DNA from: Falsibacillus albus
Lineage (GTDB): Bacteria; Bacillota; Bacilli; Bacillales; DSM-25281
Reading direction: 5' to 3'
DNA: 64,000 nt
Assembly (NCBI RefSeq): GCF_003668575.1
Contig: NZ_RCVZ01000013.1
Span: 1-64,000, forward strand
A program made the translations under genes and the position numbers. Below, piece after piece: positions 8,002 to 15,962 of this stretch; position 1 is the stretch's first letter; each line of letters starts with the position of its first letter. The notes under the pieces are model-generated. The model ran no database searches. It was not told where the DNA came from and worked only from the letters and a program-made list of their open reading frames with translations.

Positions 8002-8868
8002 TTGATACAAGTATTCATTGGTAAAAATAAAACATCATTAGAACTAAAAGAATATCATAAATTCGATTGGCTAAATGAAGTAGAAGTATTTTCGATTTTT
8101 AATCAACAAGATTCAGGAAACATCAGTTTTGGAATACAAGAGAATAATGAACGATATTTCGTAAAGTATGCTGGTGCAAGAAACCTCGAATATACGGGTG
8201 AGATACAAGCAGCGATTCAACGCTTAAAAGAAGCAGAAGAAGTCTATCGACATATTGCTCACCCACACCTGACTCCTTTCTTAACGGCATTTCAGACAGA
8301 GCGAGGTTATGGATTGAAATTTAAATGGGTGGATGGAGAATGTATGCATAATCACTGGGATTTTACTCCTTTTGAAAAGTATAATTCACCTGATTCCCCG
8401 TTTGTTAAACTGAGAAATTTACCTTTACAAGAACGTATTTCTTTATTGACTCAAATATATGAATTTGCCACATTCGTTGAAGCCAAAGGATATGTTATGG
8501 TTGATTTTTATGATGGTAGCATACTATACGATTTTAATAATGGTGAACTACACATTTGCGATATAGATTTTTTTAGAAAAGGACCTCTTTTTAATGATAT
8601 TGGTGAGGATTTTTGGGGTTCGAGTCGCTATAAAGCACCAGAAGAATATCAATTGAATGCTGCAATCACCAGTGCTACTAATGTATATACTTTAGCAGGA
8701 TTAGCCTTTGCTTTTATTGGCGGAAGAAGTGATAAAAGCTTCGAAAAGTGGGAAGCATCAAGAATTCTTTATAACATATGTATCAAAGCATTGGAAAATA
8801 ATCCTTCAAATCGGTTTAATACAATTAGTTCGTTTTATCATAAATGGAAAGAATCACTTTCATTATAA
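8002..8868 (+). CDS. Protein kinase-like protein with degenerate active site
   Basis: A 288-aa cytoplasmic protein starting at TTG 8002 after AGAAGGGG. The fold is kinase-like: a beta-rich N-lobe with the Lys in RYFVKYAGA, a helix with EAEEVYRHIAHPHLTPFL, hinge-like FKWVDGE, a catalytic loop at VMVDFYDGSILYD and a magnesium-loop counterpart at HICDIDFF, then RYKAPEEY matching the APE motif. Relative to classical kinases, HRD is replaced by MVD, the loop Asn by Ser and DFG by DID, so activity may be altered or lost. There are no transmembrane or PASTA segments. It stands alone and ends with a terminator. Substrates cannot be inferred. Confidence 0.75.
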   Translation: MIQVFIGKNKTSLELKEYHKFDWLNEVEVFSIFNQQDSGNISFGIQENNERYFVKYAGARNLEYTGEIQAAIQRLKEAEEVYRHIAHPHLTPFLTAFQTERGYGLKFKWVDGECMHNHWDFTPFEKYNSPDSPFVKLRNLPLQERISLLTQIYEFATFVEAKGYVMVDFYDGSILYDFNNGELHICDIDFFRKGPLFNDIGEDFWGSSRYKAPEEYQLNAAITSATNVYTLAGLAFAFIGGRSDKSFEKWEASRILYNICIKALENNPSNRFNTISSFYHKWKESLSL

Positions 8869-8881
8869 ATAGCACGAAGCG

Positions 8882-8922
8882 AAAAAGAGTTGCTCAATTT
8901 TCATTGAGACAACTCTTTTTTT
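8882..8922 (+). terminator. Rho-independent terminator after kinase-like gene
   Basis: AAAGAGTTG-C-TCAA and TTGA-GA-CAACTCTTT form the stem and are followed by a run of T. Confidence 0.85.
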
Positions 8923-8978
8923 AATGAGAAGAAGAAAAAATTGAGTGCCAAGAAAAGTTTGTGAAGCATTGTACTTTA

Positions 8979-9006
8979 GCTAACAGGTGAGTTAATTGAA
9001 TAAGAG
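8979..9006 (+). repeat. CTAACGGG-type element
   Basis: GCTAACAGGTGAGTTAATTG followed by AATAAGAG is a variant of the element best seen at 13475 and 33237. Here it lies downstream of the kinase-like gene and points away from the minus-strand GNAT gene, so no gene follows it now. Confidence 0.45.
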
Positions 9007-9022
9007 CAGCACATTTAATAAC

Positions 9023-9048
9023 AAAAGTTTGGGAACTCCCAAGCTTTT
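9023..9048 (-). terminator. Hairpin downstream of GNAT gene
   Basis: AAAAGTTTGGG pairs with CCCAAGCTTTT with one G-T pair. It lies about 75 bases past the stop of the GNAT gene at 9123. Confidence 0.6.
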
Positions 9049-9122
9049 GTGGTGTGTTAATTGTAATGTTAATTCCCTTGTTATTTAGGCTGCGAATTTA
9101 AGTTTTCTCCACGTTATCGGAA

Positions 9123-9683
9123 CTACTTACTTTTAGAAGAAGATGCCAAATCGCTGCTTTTGATCCGCCATATCATATGGTCGTATCCTTCGCCCCAATA
9201 ATCCTTTAACCAATAAGCAGGTTCGCCAAATTTCTTTTTCCAGATCTTCTGTGCCCGGGCATATCCACTATCCAAGCATAGCTCTTCGATGCCTTTATTT
9301 TGTAAAGCATGATACATGGCGTTCAATAGCAGGTTCCCCACACCCATTCGCTGAAAGTCGGGATGAACAAATACGGTTCCCAATTCCATCAGCTCTTTGA
9401 AGGAATTGTTGGTGCACGTGCAAATGAGATCACTTGAAGGACCATATTCAATGGAACCAATGATTCGATCACCATCTAAAGCAATCAAGAAATATCGCTT
9501 CTCACCATTGTTTTCGAAATCACTGTCCAAATACTTTTCCTTCGCTTCAATTTCAGCATGAAGATCATCCACCATCTCGGCGATTCCTTCATTAATGAAC
9601 GTGTCTGTAATCACGGTTTTAAAAAATGAATTCACTTCTTTTTTGTCTTCAACTCTTGGTCTTCTGATTTCTACGTTAAGCAC
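9123..9683 (-). CDS. GNAT family N-acetyltransferase
   Basis: A 186-aa cytoplasmic acetyl-CoA-dependent acyltransferase. The start is GTG 9683, nine bases after GAGGAGG; a longer reading would run through that site. The fold is visible from NVEIRRPRVEDKKEV (beta 1), through GDRIIGSIEYGP (beta 3-4), to ELGTVFVHPDFQRMGVGNLLL, where QRMGVGNLL is the pyrophosphate-binding motif A. The C-terminal part IEELCLDSGYARAQKIWKKK is the usual motif B region, and AYWLKDYWGEGYDHMIW completes the domain. The substrate is unknown; such proteins acetylate antibiotics, polyamines or protein N-termini. It is a single-gene unit. Confidence 0.85.
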   Translation of the reverse strand: MLNVEIRRPRVEDKKEVNSFFKTVITDTFINEGIAEMVDDLHAEIEAKEKYLDSDFENNGEKRYFLIALDGDRIIGSIEYGPSSDLICTCTNNSFKELMELGTVFVHPDFQRMGVGNLLLNAMYHALQNKGIEELCLDSGYARAQKIWKKKFGEPAYWLKDYWGEGYDHMIWRIKSSDLASSSKSK

Positions 9684-9845
9684 TTCAAACACCCTCCTCA
9701 ATTCTATCACTCTTCTTTTGGATCACTGCTGGGACGTGATATTCTTCAATCCATTAACTTTTTATTTTGTCATTCAAATTCATGGTAAAATATGTATAGC
9801 CAATAAATATTTGCTGTCGTTCCATAAACTATTGGAGGATAAACT

Positions 9846-10709
9846 GTGTTAGGACTTAATCAAGCAAAAATTGAAAATATTGATTCGAAAGTATCGTCTT
9901 TTCAGAACGTTAAATTCAGGTACCTATTAGTTTGGATTTTTATCGGTTTTATCTCCATCTTTGTTCTATTGAGAGCAATAAGTGGCTTTTTTGGATTTAC
10001 TTCATTTACGTTTAAATATACAGTTTCCACATTCACATACTTTTACGTTTTTTTATTGTGCTACAGAGTGACCCAACAAAAGTCAATTAGCTTTAAAAAT
10101 CTATTTGTCTTGAAGGCAAAAAAAATCAACTGGATAGAAGTTATCGGACTAACCATTCTTACTAAAGTCATTAACATATCACTTCTAGCTTCTGTCTTAC
10201 TATATATTGTGTATTACAGTCCACAATATCTTTCAAGTTTTGCATCAGACACAAATACTGTTGAACCTTTAACAAATTTTTTCTTTTTGGCATTTCAAGC
10301 AATTGTACTTGCACCGATAATAGAAGAACTCTTTTTTCGCGGAATCCTGCTGCAAAGTTGGGGTGTTCGATGGGGAGTAAAACGGGCGATCATTCTCTCT
10401 TCGTTCACCCTTTCAGTTTTGCATTTTTCCTCACAATTTCTTGACCTTTTTGTAGGGAGTATCGTTTTATCCGTTCTATTCCTTAAATATAAATCATTAA
10501 TTATCCCTATCTTGTTTCATACAATTAATAATCAAATTGCACAACTGACAAATTTCTTTAACCGCGGTTCATCCTCTAATGAGAGTATTACGATTGAACA
10601 AGCCAAGGCTGCTGGTTGGGTAGGTGCAATATTATTCATAGTGTCATTTTGTATTTATGTTATTTATCTGAAGAAAAGCAGAATAAAGGAAATGTCCCCC
10701 ATTGAATGA
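9846..10709 (+). CDS. CPBP family intramembrane metalloprotease
   Basis: A 287-aa membrane protein starting at GTG 9846 after GGAGGATAAACT. About seven hydrophobic segments are visible. The conserved core is PIIEELFFRGILLQ (motif 1: EE plus Arg, near residue 160), followed by SVLHFSSQF (motif 2 His) and the later LFHTINNQ (motif 3 His and Asn). These Glu and His residues form the metal/glutamate site of the Abi/CAAX-protease superfamily. Relatives process prenylated proteins or act in bacteriocin self-immunity; the substrate here is unknown. No partner gene is adjacent, which argues mildly against a bacteriocin cluster. Confidence 0.85.
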   Translation: MLGLNQAKIENIDSKVSSFQNVKFRYLLVWIFIGFISIFVLLRAISGFFGFTSFTFKYTVSTFTYFYVFLLCYRVTQQKSISFKNLFVLKAKKINWIEVIGLTILTKVINISLLASVLLYIVYYSPQYLSSFASDTNTVEPLTNFFFLAFQAIVLAPIIEELFFRGILLQSWGVRWGVKRAIILSSFTLSVLHFSSQFLDLFVGSIVLSVLFLKYKSLIIPILFHTINNQIAQLTNFFNRGSSSNESITIEQAKAAGWVGAILFIVSFCIYVIYLKKSRIKEMSPIE

Positions 10710-11046
10710 GGCAATATTTGTTACAGATTGGACGTGCAGAAATGTCCGTTCACTACTCTTAGTAAAACGGTGCCTGCTCCCCCGGAGGTTTTACACCGGC
10801 AGACGGGCACCAAAACCAATCCACAACCAAGTCCGCTTCTCAGGTTCAGAACTATGCAATCGTTTCATAATATTTCTTAATTTAATTTCGCTCATATTCT
10901 TCCTTTCACAAAAAAATCAACCTATTTCCTTGTAATATTATTATGTAAAAAAATTGAGAATACACTACCCGATCCTTCCTGCAAAACAGGAAGGATCGGG
11001 TAGTGTAGAAAAGAAACACAAGAACCCGCCACGCGTTTCTCCTTTC
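10710..11046. other. Intergenic region without a gene
   Basis: No ORF here has a ribosome binding site and a family resemblance. The region ends in the long hairpin at 10961-11007. Confidence 0.6.
10961..11007 (-). terminator. 21-bp perfect hairpin terminator of the AraC gene
   Basis: Two arms of 21 bases (starting TACACTACCCGATCC on the plus strand) pair without a mismatch around a five-base loop. In minus-strand order a run of seven T follows about eight bases later, so it should end the AraC-type gene whose stop is at 11047. The stem is unusually long. Confidence 0.75.
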
Positions 11047-11892
11047 CTATACAGGAATAATGGGAACCCACAATTCATGACGGGGTTTGCGCCCTGGTGC
11101 ATAATAACATTCAATACACGGTAAGTCAGCAAGTTCATAGCCGGATGTTGGGACCCATTCTGCATATAAACGTTTCCATGCATCCACAATATTCGGGAAA
11201 ACCGCCCATGTACTTGGTGGAATAATAAGCTCTTCCATTTCTGCTGGAAACTCACCATCATACCTTACTCCCATAAAGTAATTGAATTCTTCATCAGTGA
11301 TGGCTGCTTGATTTCCGCATACACCTAAGATTCCTTCTAGTGAGCATTTCGGATTTTCCCATGACATATCTATCAGTTCCTGCATAACCCCTTCTTTTTT
11401 TGCTTTGCTCCAAAGGGTTGGAATCTTTTTAAAGGCTCTACTTGTTTTTACTGGATTGCTTCTACCTACAATTCTCAATTCAAAATCCAAACTTTCAATC
11501 CTATATTCCATTTCTGTATCTCCTTTTATCGTCAATTGAAAAGAGAGCTTTGGATAGGCTTTTAATTGTATCCTTTGATGACGACATTCAGATGGTTTGA
11601 TTCCATGGGTTTTTTGAAAAGCACGGGAAAACGAATCAGCAGATTCATATCCATATCGATTGGCTATCTCAATAATTCGAATGTCACTCTTTTGCAAATC
11701 AAATGCAGCAAGCGTCAATCGCCTGCGTCTAATATATTCCGATAGTGAAACTCCAGTTATTGAAGAAAACATTCTTGAAAAATGAAACTCTGAACAGTAG
11801 GCTGCTTTTGCTAATTCTTTATAATCGATTTTCTTATCTAACCTATCCTCTATGTATTCTAATGCATTATTCATTCTAATAAGCCATTCCAT
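11047..11892 (-). CDS. AraC family regulator with GyrI-like effector domain
   Basis: The 281-aa protein has an N-terminal AraC DNA-binding domain: MNNALEYIEDRLDKKIDYKE leads into the first helix-turn-helix (AAYCSEFHFSRMFSSITG), and the second is IIEIANRYGYESADSFSRAF followed by GIKPSECR. Residues about 120-281 form a GyrI-like (SOUL/Rob-C type) small-molecule domain, with EFNYFMGVRYDGEF and ending ELWVPIIPV. Proteins with this order include Rob, BltR-type and other drug-responsive activators. The start ATG 11892 has AGGAGGAAAGG upstream. No obvious target gene is adjacent, so the regulon is unknown. Confidence 0.9.
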   Translation of the reverse strand: MEWLIRMNNALEYIEDRLDKKIDYKELAKAAYCSEFHFSRMFSSITGVSLSEYIRRRRLTLAAFDLQKSDIRIIEIANRYGYESADSFSRAFQKTHGIKPSECRHQRIQLKAYPKLSFQLTIKGDTEMEYRIESLDFELRIVGRSNPVKTSRAFKKIPTLWSKAKKEGVMQELIDMSWENPKCSLEGILGVCGNQAAITDEEFNYFMGVRYDGEFPAEMEELIIPPSTWAVFPNIVDAWKRLYAEWVPTSGYELADLPCIECYYAPGRKPRHELWVPIIPV

Positions 11893-12174
11893 ATACCTTT
11901 CCTCCTTTCACTATTAATTTTAAATGAAATAGAAAAGTCCAGTCCGACATTTGTTGCCTAAAAAAGCAGGCAAGATGATTCCGCTTCATTAGAGATTGAT
12001 CCTGTTTTATCTTCAGGATTAGTTTCGATTTGCTTACAACTAATTCCTTTTTTATTTAGCTAAATAAAAAAACAAAGGAGATTGGTATTCTTTCATAACC
12101 TGATTTCCAATTTATGCTACTATTAATTAAAAAGTGAGGGAGAACACTTGAAGTGGGGGACGGAGGAGTATTCG

Positions 12175-12636
12175 ATGAGTGTTTATCATGAGGATATATT
12201 GCACATTTGGCAGCCAACTACAGCTCTTAAAGGAAGAAATCCTGCCCAAACAGCATTTAAAGAGATTGTCAGACACGATGATTATTTCAAGATTTCGATT
12301 GTGGATGCATACGATACTCAAGTTGATCTCATCTATGATCAACACCGACCAAGTGAAGTTCCTGATGTGGAATATTATGTGTGGGCCTACAGGTATGGAA
12401 CAGAATATGGGAGATTTGATTTGAATGGGAAAAAAGTTGATGAAACGAATCGCATTTGTACAGAATCATCGTATTTTTTTAAGGTCAGTAATTCTGAATT
12501 CATCAAATGGTTTGATAAAAATCCATTGATTAATAGTTTCACCCATCCCACTCTCGAGCATCATTTGTATTTAACTGGTGATGAAGTCCTGGATGTATTG
12601 TCTATTTATGAGCCGAAAATTATCATTGCAAAATAG
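12175..12636 (+). CDS. Unknown soluble protein
   Basis: A 153-aa acidic, aromatic-rich cytoplasmic protein with no signal or membrane segment. ATG 12175 has a strong GGAGGAG eight bases upstream; an alternative TTG at 12148 also has a weaker GAGGGAG. Visible features are VEYYVWAYRYGTEYGRFDLNG, rich in Tyr, and the C-terminal THPTLEHHLYLTGDEVLDVL. I do not recognise a family. Together with the nucleotidyltransferase 64 bases downstream it may form a two-gene unit, since no terminator lies between them. Confidence 0.65.
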   Translation: MSVYHEDILHIWQPTTALKGRNPAQTAFKEIVRHDDYFKISIVDAYDTQVDLIYDQHRPSEVPDVEYYVWAYRYGTEYGRFDLNGKKVDETNRICTESSYFFKVSNSEFIKWFDKNPLINSFTHPTLEHHLYLTGDEVLDVLSIYEPKIIIAK

Positions 12637-12700
12637 GTTCTTGTAAAGATTGTTGCTTTTAAATAAGACAAGGTTAAACGAGTGTAAGGGGGATTTAAAA

Positions 12701-13408
12701 ATGAAAAAATCAGCAGTTGAAGCTGCAAAATGCTTTGTTATTGAAGAGTTTCCAAATAGTGATTTTGCTATATTGGCTGGGAGTGCTTCCAGAGGCGAAG
12801 AAACCCCTTCTTCCGATTTAGATATAATTATCTTTGATGCAAATTCGGAAGGTTATAGAAAAAGTTTTGTTTTATATGATTGGAGAATTGAAGCTTTTAT
12901 CCATAACTATCAGTCATATTTGATAGAATTCGAACGAGAAAAACAAAAAGGAAGACCTATATTAGGTAATATGATTTCCGAAGGTAAAATTCTGAAAAAC
13001 AATATCAAATATTCACAAGTCAAAGACAATGCTTTTCAACACGTCTCAAGTGGACCCGTTCCGTTAACTGAAGAATATATAAAAGCATCAAGGTACTTTA
13101 TTGGAGATTTGTTAGATGATTTTAAAGATGCGAAAAGCAGAGAAGAAGCTCTGATAACGTTAAATAACCTTTCGTTGGAAATTCCAGATTTCATTTTAAG
13201 ATTGAACAATCATTGGTCTGGAAGAGGAAAAGGATTAACTAGGGCTTTACGATCTTTTGATGAAGGCATTTACAATGAATTTTTCAATTCTCTAAACGAG
13301 TTCTATGTAGCTAACAATAAACAACCATTTGTGGATTTTGTAAATAGAGTGTACAAACCACTTGGTGGACTTTTGTTTGAAGGATTCTCCACTAAAAAGG
13401 AGCGTTAG
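12701..13408 (+). CDS. Nucleotidyltransferase domain protein
   Basis: A 235-aa cytoplasmic protein starting at ATG 12701 after AAGGGGGAT. The N-terminal third has the polymerase-beta-type motif FAILAGSASRGEETPSSDLD followed by IIIF, with the Gly-Ser turn and the DLD metal ligands about 12 residues later; a third carboxylate may be the Glu in YDWRIEAFIH. The rest is helical (ASRYFIGDLLDDFKDAKSRE). This is the layout of aminoglycoside-nucleotidyltransferase-like and HEPN-partner MNT proteins, but no HEPN gene is adjacent. The substrate is unknown. Confidence 0.8.
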   Translation: MKKSAVEAAKCFVIEEFPNSDFAILAGSASRGEETPSSDLDIIIFDANSEGYRKSFVLYDWRIEAFIHNYQSYLIEFEREKQKGRPILGNMISEGKILKNNIKYSQVKDNAFQHVSSGPVPLTEEYIKASRYFIGDLLDDFKDAKSREEALITLNNLSLEIPDFILRLNNHWSGRGKGLTRALRSFDEGIYNEFFNSLNEFYVANNKQPFVDFVNRVYKPLGGLLFEGFSTKKER

Positions 13409-13436
13409 TTATTTAAAGTATTCAACAATCGGAGGC

Positions 13437-13504
13437 TAATCTTCAAGAAGGAGAGTGCTCCTATTGCTTATTGAGCTAACGGGGCCGGTTGCTTGAAGAA
13501 GGAA
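13437..13504 (+). repeat. CTAACGGG-type leader element, best plus-strand copy
   Basis: The core GAGCTAACGGGGCCGGTTGC with CTTGAAGAAGGAAT matches the minus-strand copy at 33237-33305 over about 65 bases, including the upstream CTTCAAGAAGG and CTATTGCTTATT blocks. It lies some 35 bases before the GNAT start at 13541, in the same orientation as that gene. Confidence 0.65.
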
Positions 13505-13540
13505 TCCAAATAATCGATGTACGAAAGGCTGGAATAAATC

Positions 13541-14050
13541 ATGGCCAAAAAAGAAGCACCGAACATTCACACAGAACGATTGATTTTACGTCCGAGAGCG
13601 GAAAAAGACATTCCCAATATGCTTAAAATGTTTAACAATGATGAAGTAAGAGAATTTCTTGGAATTAATCCCCCTCGTGATGAACACTCAATGTTAGAAA
13701 TGGTTAGGAACCGTACTGAAACAAAATGGACTGTCGCATTAAAAGAAACTGATGAATTCATCGGTGATGTAATGATTCCAGAAATAGCAGAAGGTTATCT
13801 TGGCGAAATTGGTTATCGCTTCATGAGGGAGCATTGGGGATGCGGTTTTGCGTATGAAGCGGTTTCCGCGGTCATTGAGCATTGTAAAAGCACATTAAAC
13901 CTTAAACGCCTATCTGCTACTATAGATAATAAAAATATGAATTCAAAAAAGTTAATTGAAAAACTCGGATTTACTTTGGTAGCGGTGTTGCCTGAATCGA
14001 ATTTACTCGGCAGAGTTACCGATGTAGCTTACTATTCTCGTATAGTATAA
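13541..14050 (+). CDS. GNAT acetyltransferase (RimJ/RimL-like)
   Basis: A 169-aa acetyltransferase of the RimJ/RimL subgroup. It begins IHTERLILRPRAEKDIPNML, the typical opening of that group, and contains GEIGYRFMREHWGCGFAYEA (motif A, acetyl-CoA phosphate loop) and a C-terminal LKRLSATIDNKNMNSKKLIE with KLGF, which is the closing strand of the fold. Members acetylate ribosomal protein N-termini or small molecules. The ribosome binding site (GAAAGG) is weak. The interspersed element at 13437 lies directly upstream, so it may have arrived as a cassette with that leader. Confidence 0.85.
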   Translation: MAKKEAPNIHTERLILRPRAEKDIPNMLKMFNNDEVREFLGINPPRDEHSMLEMVRNRTETKWTVALKETDEFIGDVMIPEIAEGYLGEIGYRFMREHWGCGFAYEAVSAVIEHCKSTLNLKRLSATIDNKNMNSKKLIEKLGFTLVAVLPESNLLGRVTDVAYYSRIV

Positions 14051-14203
14051 GCATCCTTACGCTCTCCTGAGAAAAATGAACAAACAGATGAGTATTTAAA
14101 TGGGGGATATTTTTGGTCAAGCGATATGATTTTAGTGAAGAGGATTAGGCGGGAAGATATTGAAAGAGTATTTAGTAGTCGTTGTGAATAATAGGCTTAT
14201 TCC

Positions 14204-14233
14204 ACTAACTGGGGCTTATATTGAATAAGGAAT
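14204..14233 (+). repeat. CTAACGGG-type element
   Basis: ACTAACTGGGGCTTATATTG followed by AATAAGGAAT matches the family core. No gene follows on this strand; a terminator hairpin overlaps its end. Confidence 0.45.
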
Positions 14234-14266
14234 ACAGCCGTTTCGTAATGGAATGGCTGTATTTTT
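14231..14266 (+). terminator. Rho-independent terminator
   Basis: AATACAGCC pairs with GGCTGTATT and is followed by TTTT. It is the only terminator after the GNAT gene, 180 bases past its stop. Confidence 0.65.
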
Positions 14267-14422
14267 ATATCTCACGCAAAAATTTTCACCGTGATAGGAT
14301 TTGAATTTTGAAAGCCACGCGTAGCATTTGGTTTTTCTGTTTTTTCCGCCATTCTCTTACTTTGCTGAAGAAAGTTGAACCAAAAGAGGTACTCTTCCCA
14401 TCAAAGAAAAGTACCCAATTAT

Positions 14423-14608
14423 TCACCTTTTGAAAATAAGGAACACTATAAGGAAGAAAATGAGTCCCAGAAATAATAGATAGCCCATCCCCATGCTGTA
14501 TACGAAATATATTTTCACGTGGAGGAGGATCCGGATAATGTGAAAAATCAAGATGCAAATGAGCACCAAAATGACGATATTCACATGCTTGTCACGCCTT
14601 CGATACAT
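14423..14608 (-). CDS. Small two-helix membrane protein (tentative)
   Basis: A 61-aa ORF reading MYRRRDKHVNIVILVLICIL and ending LFLGLIFFLIVFLIFKR. Two hydrophobic segments (about residues 9-28 and 41-59) flank a short basic loop, the layout of a small integral membrane protein. The only upstream site is a weak TTGGGG. Nothing else is encoded here with better support, but the evidence is limited to composition. Confidence 0.35.
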   Translation of the reverse strand: MYRRRDKHVNIVILVLICILIFHIIRILLHVKIYFVYSMGMGYLLFLGLIFFLIVFLIFKR

Positions 14609-14696
14609 AGAATCAGCCCCAATCGAGAGCTAAGTACAAAATGGAACTTGTACCATCAGTCTTTCTATATACCTATTTTGCTTTAGAGCTCAATAT

Positions 14697-14885
14697 TCAT
14701 GAATCCTGGTCAATCGCTGCAAGCTGCTTATGCAAGCGGGAAAGCTCCTGTTCCAATTCTTCTAAATTTCTTTGTTGGATTTCTGTGTTTCTGCCTACGG
14801 ATTCCAACTTCTCCACATCTCCCTGGATACGGATATAATCTGCTTTCACTTCGTTCATTTTGTATTCCAATTCTTCTTTTGTCAT
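14697..14885 (-). CDS. SE1832 family small coiled-coil protein
   Basis: A 62-aa charged helix: MTKEELEYKMNEVKADYIRI, then QGDVEKLESVGRN and LEELEQELSRLHKQLAAI. DYIRIQGDxEKLES is the signature I associate with the SE1832 family of short Bacillaceae/Staphylococcaceae proteins of unknown role. ATG 14885 follows AAAGGATTGACTTAAC. It lies 25 bases downstream of the TetR gene on the same strand and is probably cotranscribed with it. No membrane segment is present. Confidence 0.75.
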   Translation of the reverse strand: MTKEELEYKMNEVKADYIRIQGDVEKLESVGRNTEIQQRNLEELEQELSRLHKQLAAIDQDS

Positions 14886-14910
14886 GTTAAGTCAATCCTT
14901 TCAAAATGGT

Positions 14911-15507
14911 TTATCGTTTTTCAAATCCCCTTGTATGGATCAGATAAAATTGTCTGGCGAGGAAGGACGGAGAATAGGGCATATCATTGCGGAGCCACGC
15001 TTCAATCGTTCCAACGATCGCAGCGGCATCATACCAGATGAAAATTTCCTGTTGGATGCCGGCTTTTTGCACGAAAGAGTCATCTCCCCTGCTCTCGATT
15101 CGCGTCACGAGCCAGTCAGTCAAAAAGGTTAATAGACGCTCTTTAAAGATGGGGATCCTCCTGGTCGCGAGCACCGTTTTATAAAACTTCCCATTCAGCG
15201 CGACGTGTTCAAGGAACTTCTCAAGCATCTTCATATTCTCTTCATCATTTGGTTTCAGCTTCGCTTCCGGCTCGCCCAAAACGCTTGAAATATCAAGGAT
15301 CATATCATCGGCCATCTTATCCAGCATATCTGAGATGTCTTTATAATGAAGGTAAAATGTCACCCGATTGATCGTCGCCGTTTCGGTCAAACGGTTGACG
15401 GATAACTTCTCCAGATCCATTTCCTGCAGCAGCTCGACAAAAGCATCCTTCAGCAGCTGGCGTGTGCGGATGATCCGAGGATCTGTCTGCTTTTTTTTGT
15501 TCGTCAT
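14911..15507 (-). CDS. TetR/AcrR family repressor (next to MFS efflux gene)
   Basis: The 198-aa protein carries an N-terminal TetR helix-turn-helix: RTRQLLKDAFVELLQEMDLE, then LSVNRLTETATINRVTFYLH with YKD. The rest is the helical ligand/dimer domain, ending IGTIEAWLRNDMPYSPSFLA. It belongs to the subgroup in which the C-terminal helix holds a TxExW(x)xxxMPxxP-like pattern, shared with the second TetR protein at 20753. The gene is divergent from the MFS exporter at 15963, and a 10-bp inverted repeat (15549-15583) lies just upstream, so it probably represses both. The inducer is presumably an exporter substrate. Confidence 0.9.
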   Translation of the reverse strand: MTNKKKQTDPRIIRTRQLLKDAFVELLQEMDLEKLSVNRLTETATINRVTFYLHYKDISDMLDKMADDMILDISSVLGEPEAKLKPNDEENMKMLEKFLEHVALNGKFYKTVLATRRIPIFKERLLTFLTDWLVTRIESRGDDSFVQKAGIQQEIFIWYDAAAIVGTIEAWLRNDMPYSPSFLARQFYLIHTRGFEKR

Positions 15508-15548
15508 CTGCTTCTTTCCCTTCTAAACACTAATCCACGATTTTGGTA

Positions 15549-15583
15549 TTTTTGTTGAGTTTTCTTTAATTAATCAACAAAAA
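15549..15583. promoter_or_regulatory. Inverted repeat, probable TetR operator
   Basis: TTTTTGTTGA (15549-15558) is the exact reverse complement of TCAACAAAAA (15574-15583), 15 bases apart. It sits 42 bases upstream of the TetR start and in the shared upstream region of the MFS gene. The half-site TTGTTGA/TCAACA resembles the TTGATTAATCAA palindrome before the other TetR-controlled operon. Confidence 0.55.
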
Positions 15584-15704
15584 ATCCTTTGATGTAAACT
15601 AATAGACAAATCTTCCATTACTGTTTGTTGAATACAACTAATATTGATTTTATAATTTAATTTATGATTTGTTTATTATACTACAGATTGTAAATTTAAT
15701 GGCT

Positions 15705-15895
15705 CTATTCGTAAAGTTTGTGGTTATTCATCAAAGGTCCAGCAATGTTGATTTTCGCTGCAGGTTGCTCGCTTTCCGAGGGGCGGGCGGTGAGCCTCTT
15801 CGCTTCGCTGCGGGGTCTCACCTGTCCCGCTAATCCCTCCGGAGTCTCGCACCTTCCGCTCCAATCAACACCAATTGATGAATAATTCATAAGAA
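15705..15895. repeat. Interspersed GC-rich repeat, copy B, with terminal inverted repeats
   Basis: TTATTCATCAA (about 15724-15734) and TTGATGAATAA (about 15877-15887) are exact inverted repeats; nested inside are GTTGATT and AATCAAC. The core has CTCGCTTTCCGAGG, GAGCCTCTTCGCTTCGCTGC and CGCACCTTCCGCTCCAATCA, shared with copy A at 6335. It has no gene and lies between the TetR operator and the MFS gene. A MITE-like origin is likely. Confidence 0.7.
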
Positions 15896-15962
15896 ATTCT
15901 TATCAAACAACGATACTTGCGAAAACAGCCAAATTAATTGTTTGGGAAGGATGTTGGCAGTA

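Noticed and set aside
10702-10935. 77-codon ORF after the CPBP gene
   Set aside because: No ribosome binding site, no family resemblance and composition unlike the neighbours.
14095-14192. Short coding remnant after the GNAT gene
   Set aside because: Only frames of about 20 codons are open, and none shows a family resemblance.
14286-14558. 90-codon ORF overlapping the small membrane protein
   Set aside because: It overlaps a more plausible membrane protein, lacks a site and has no family resemblance.
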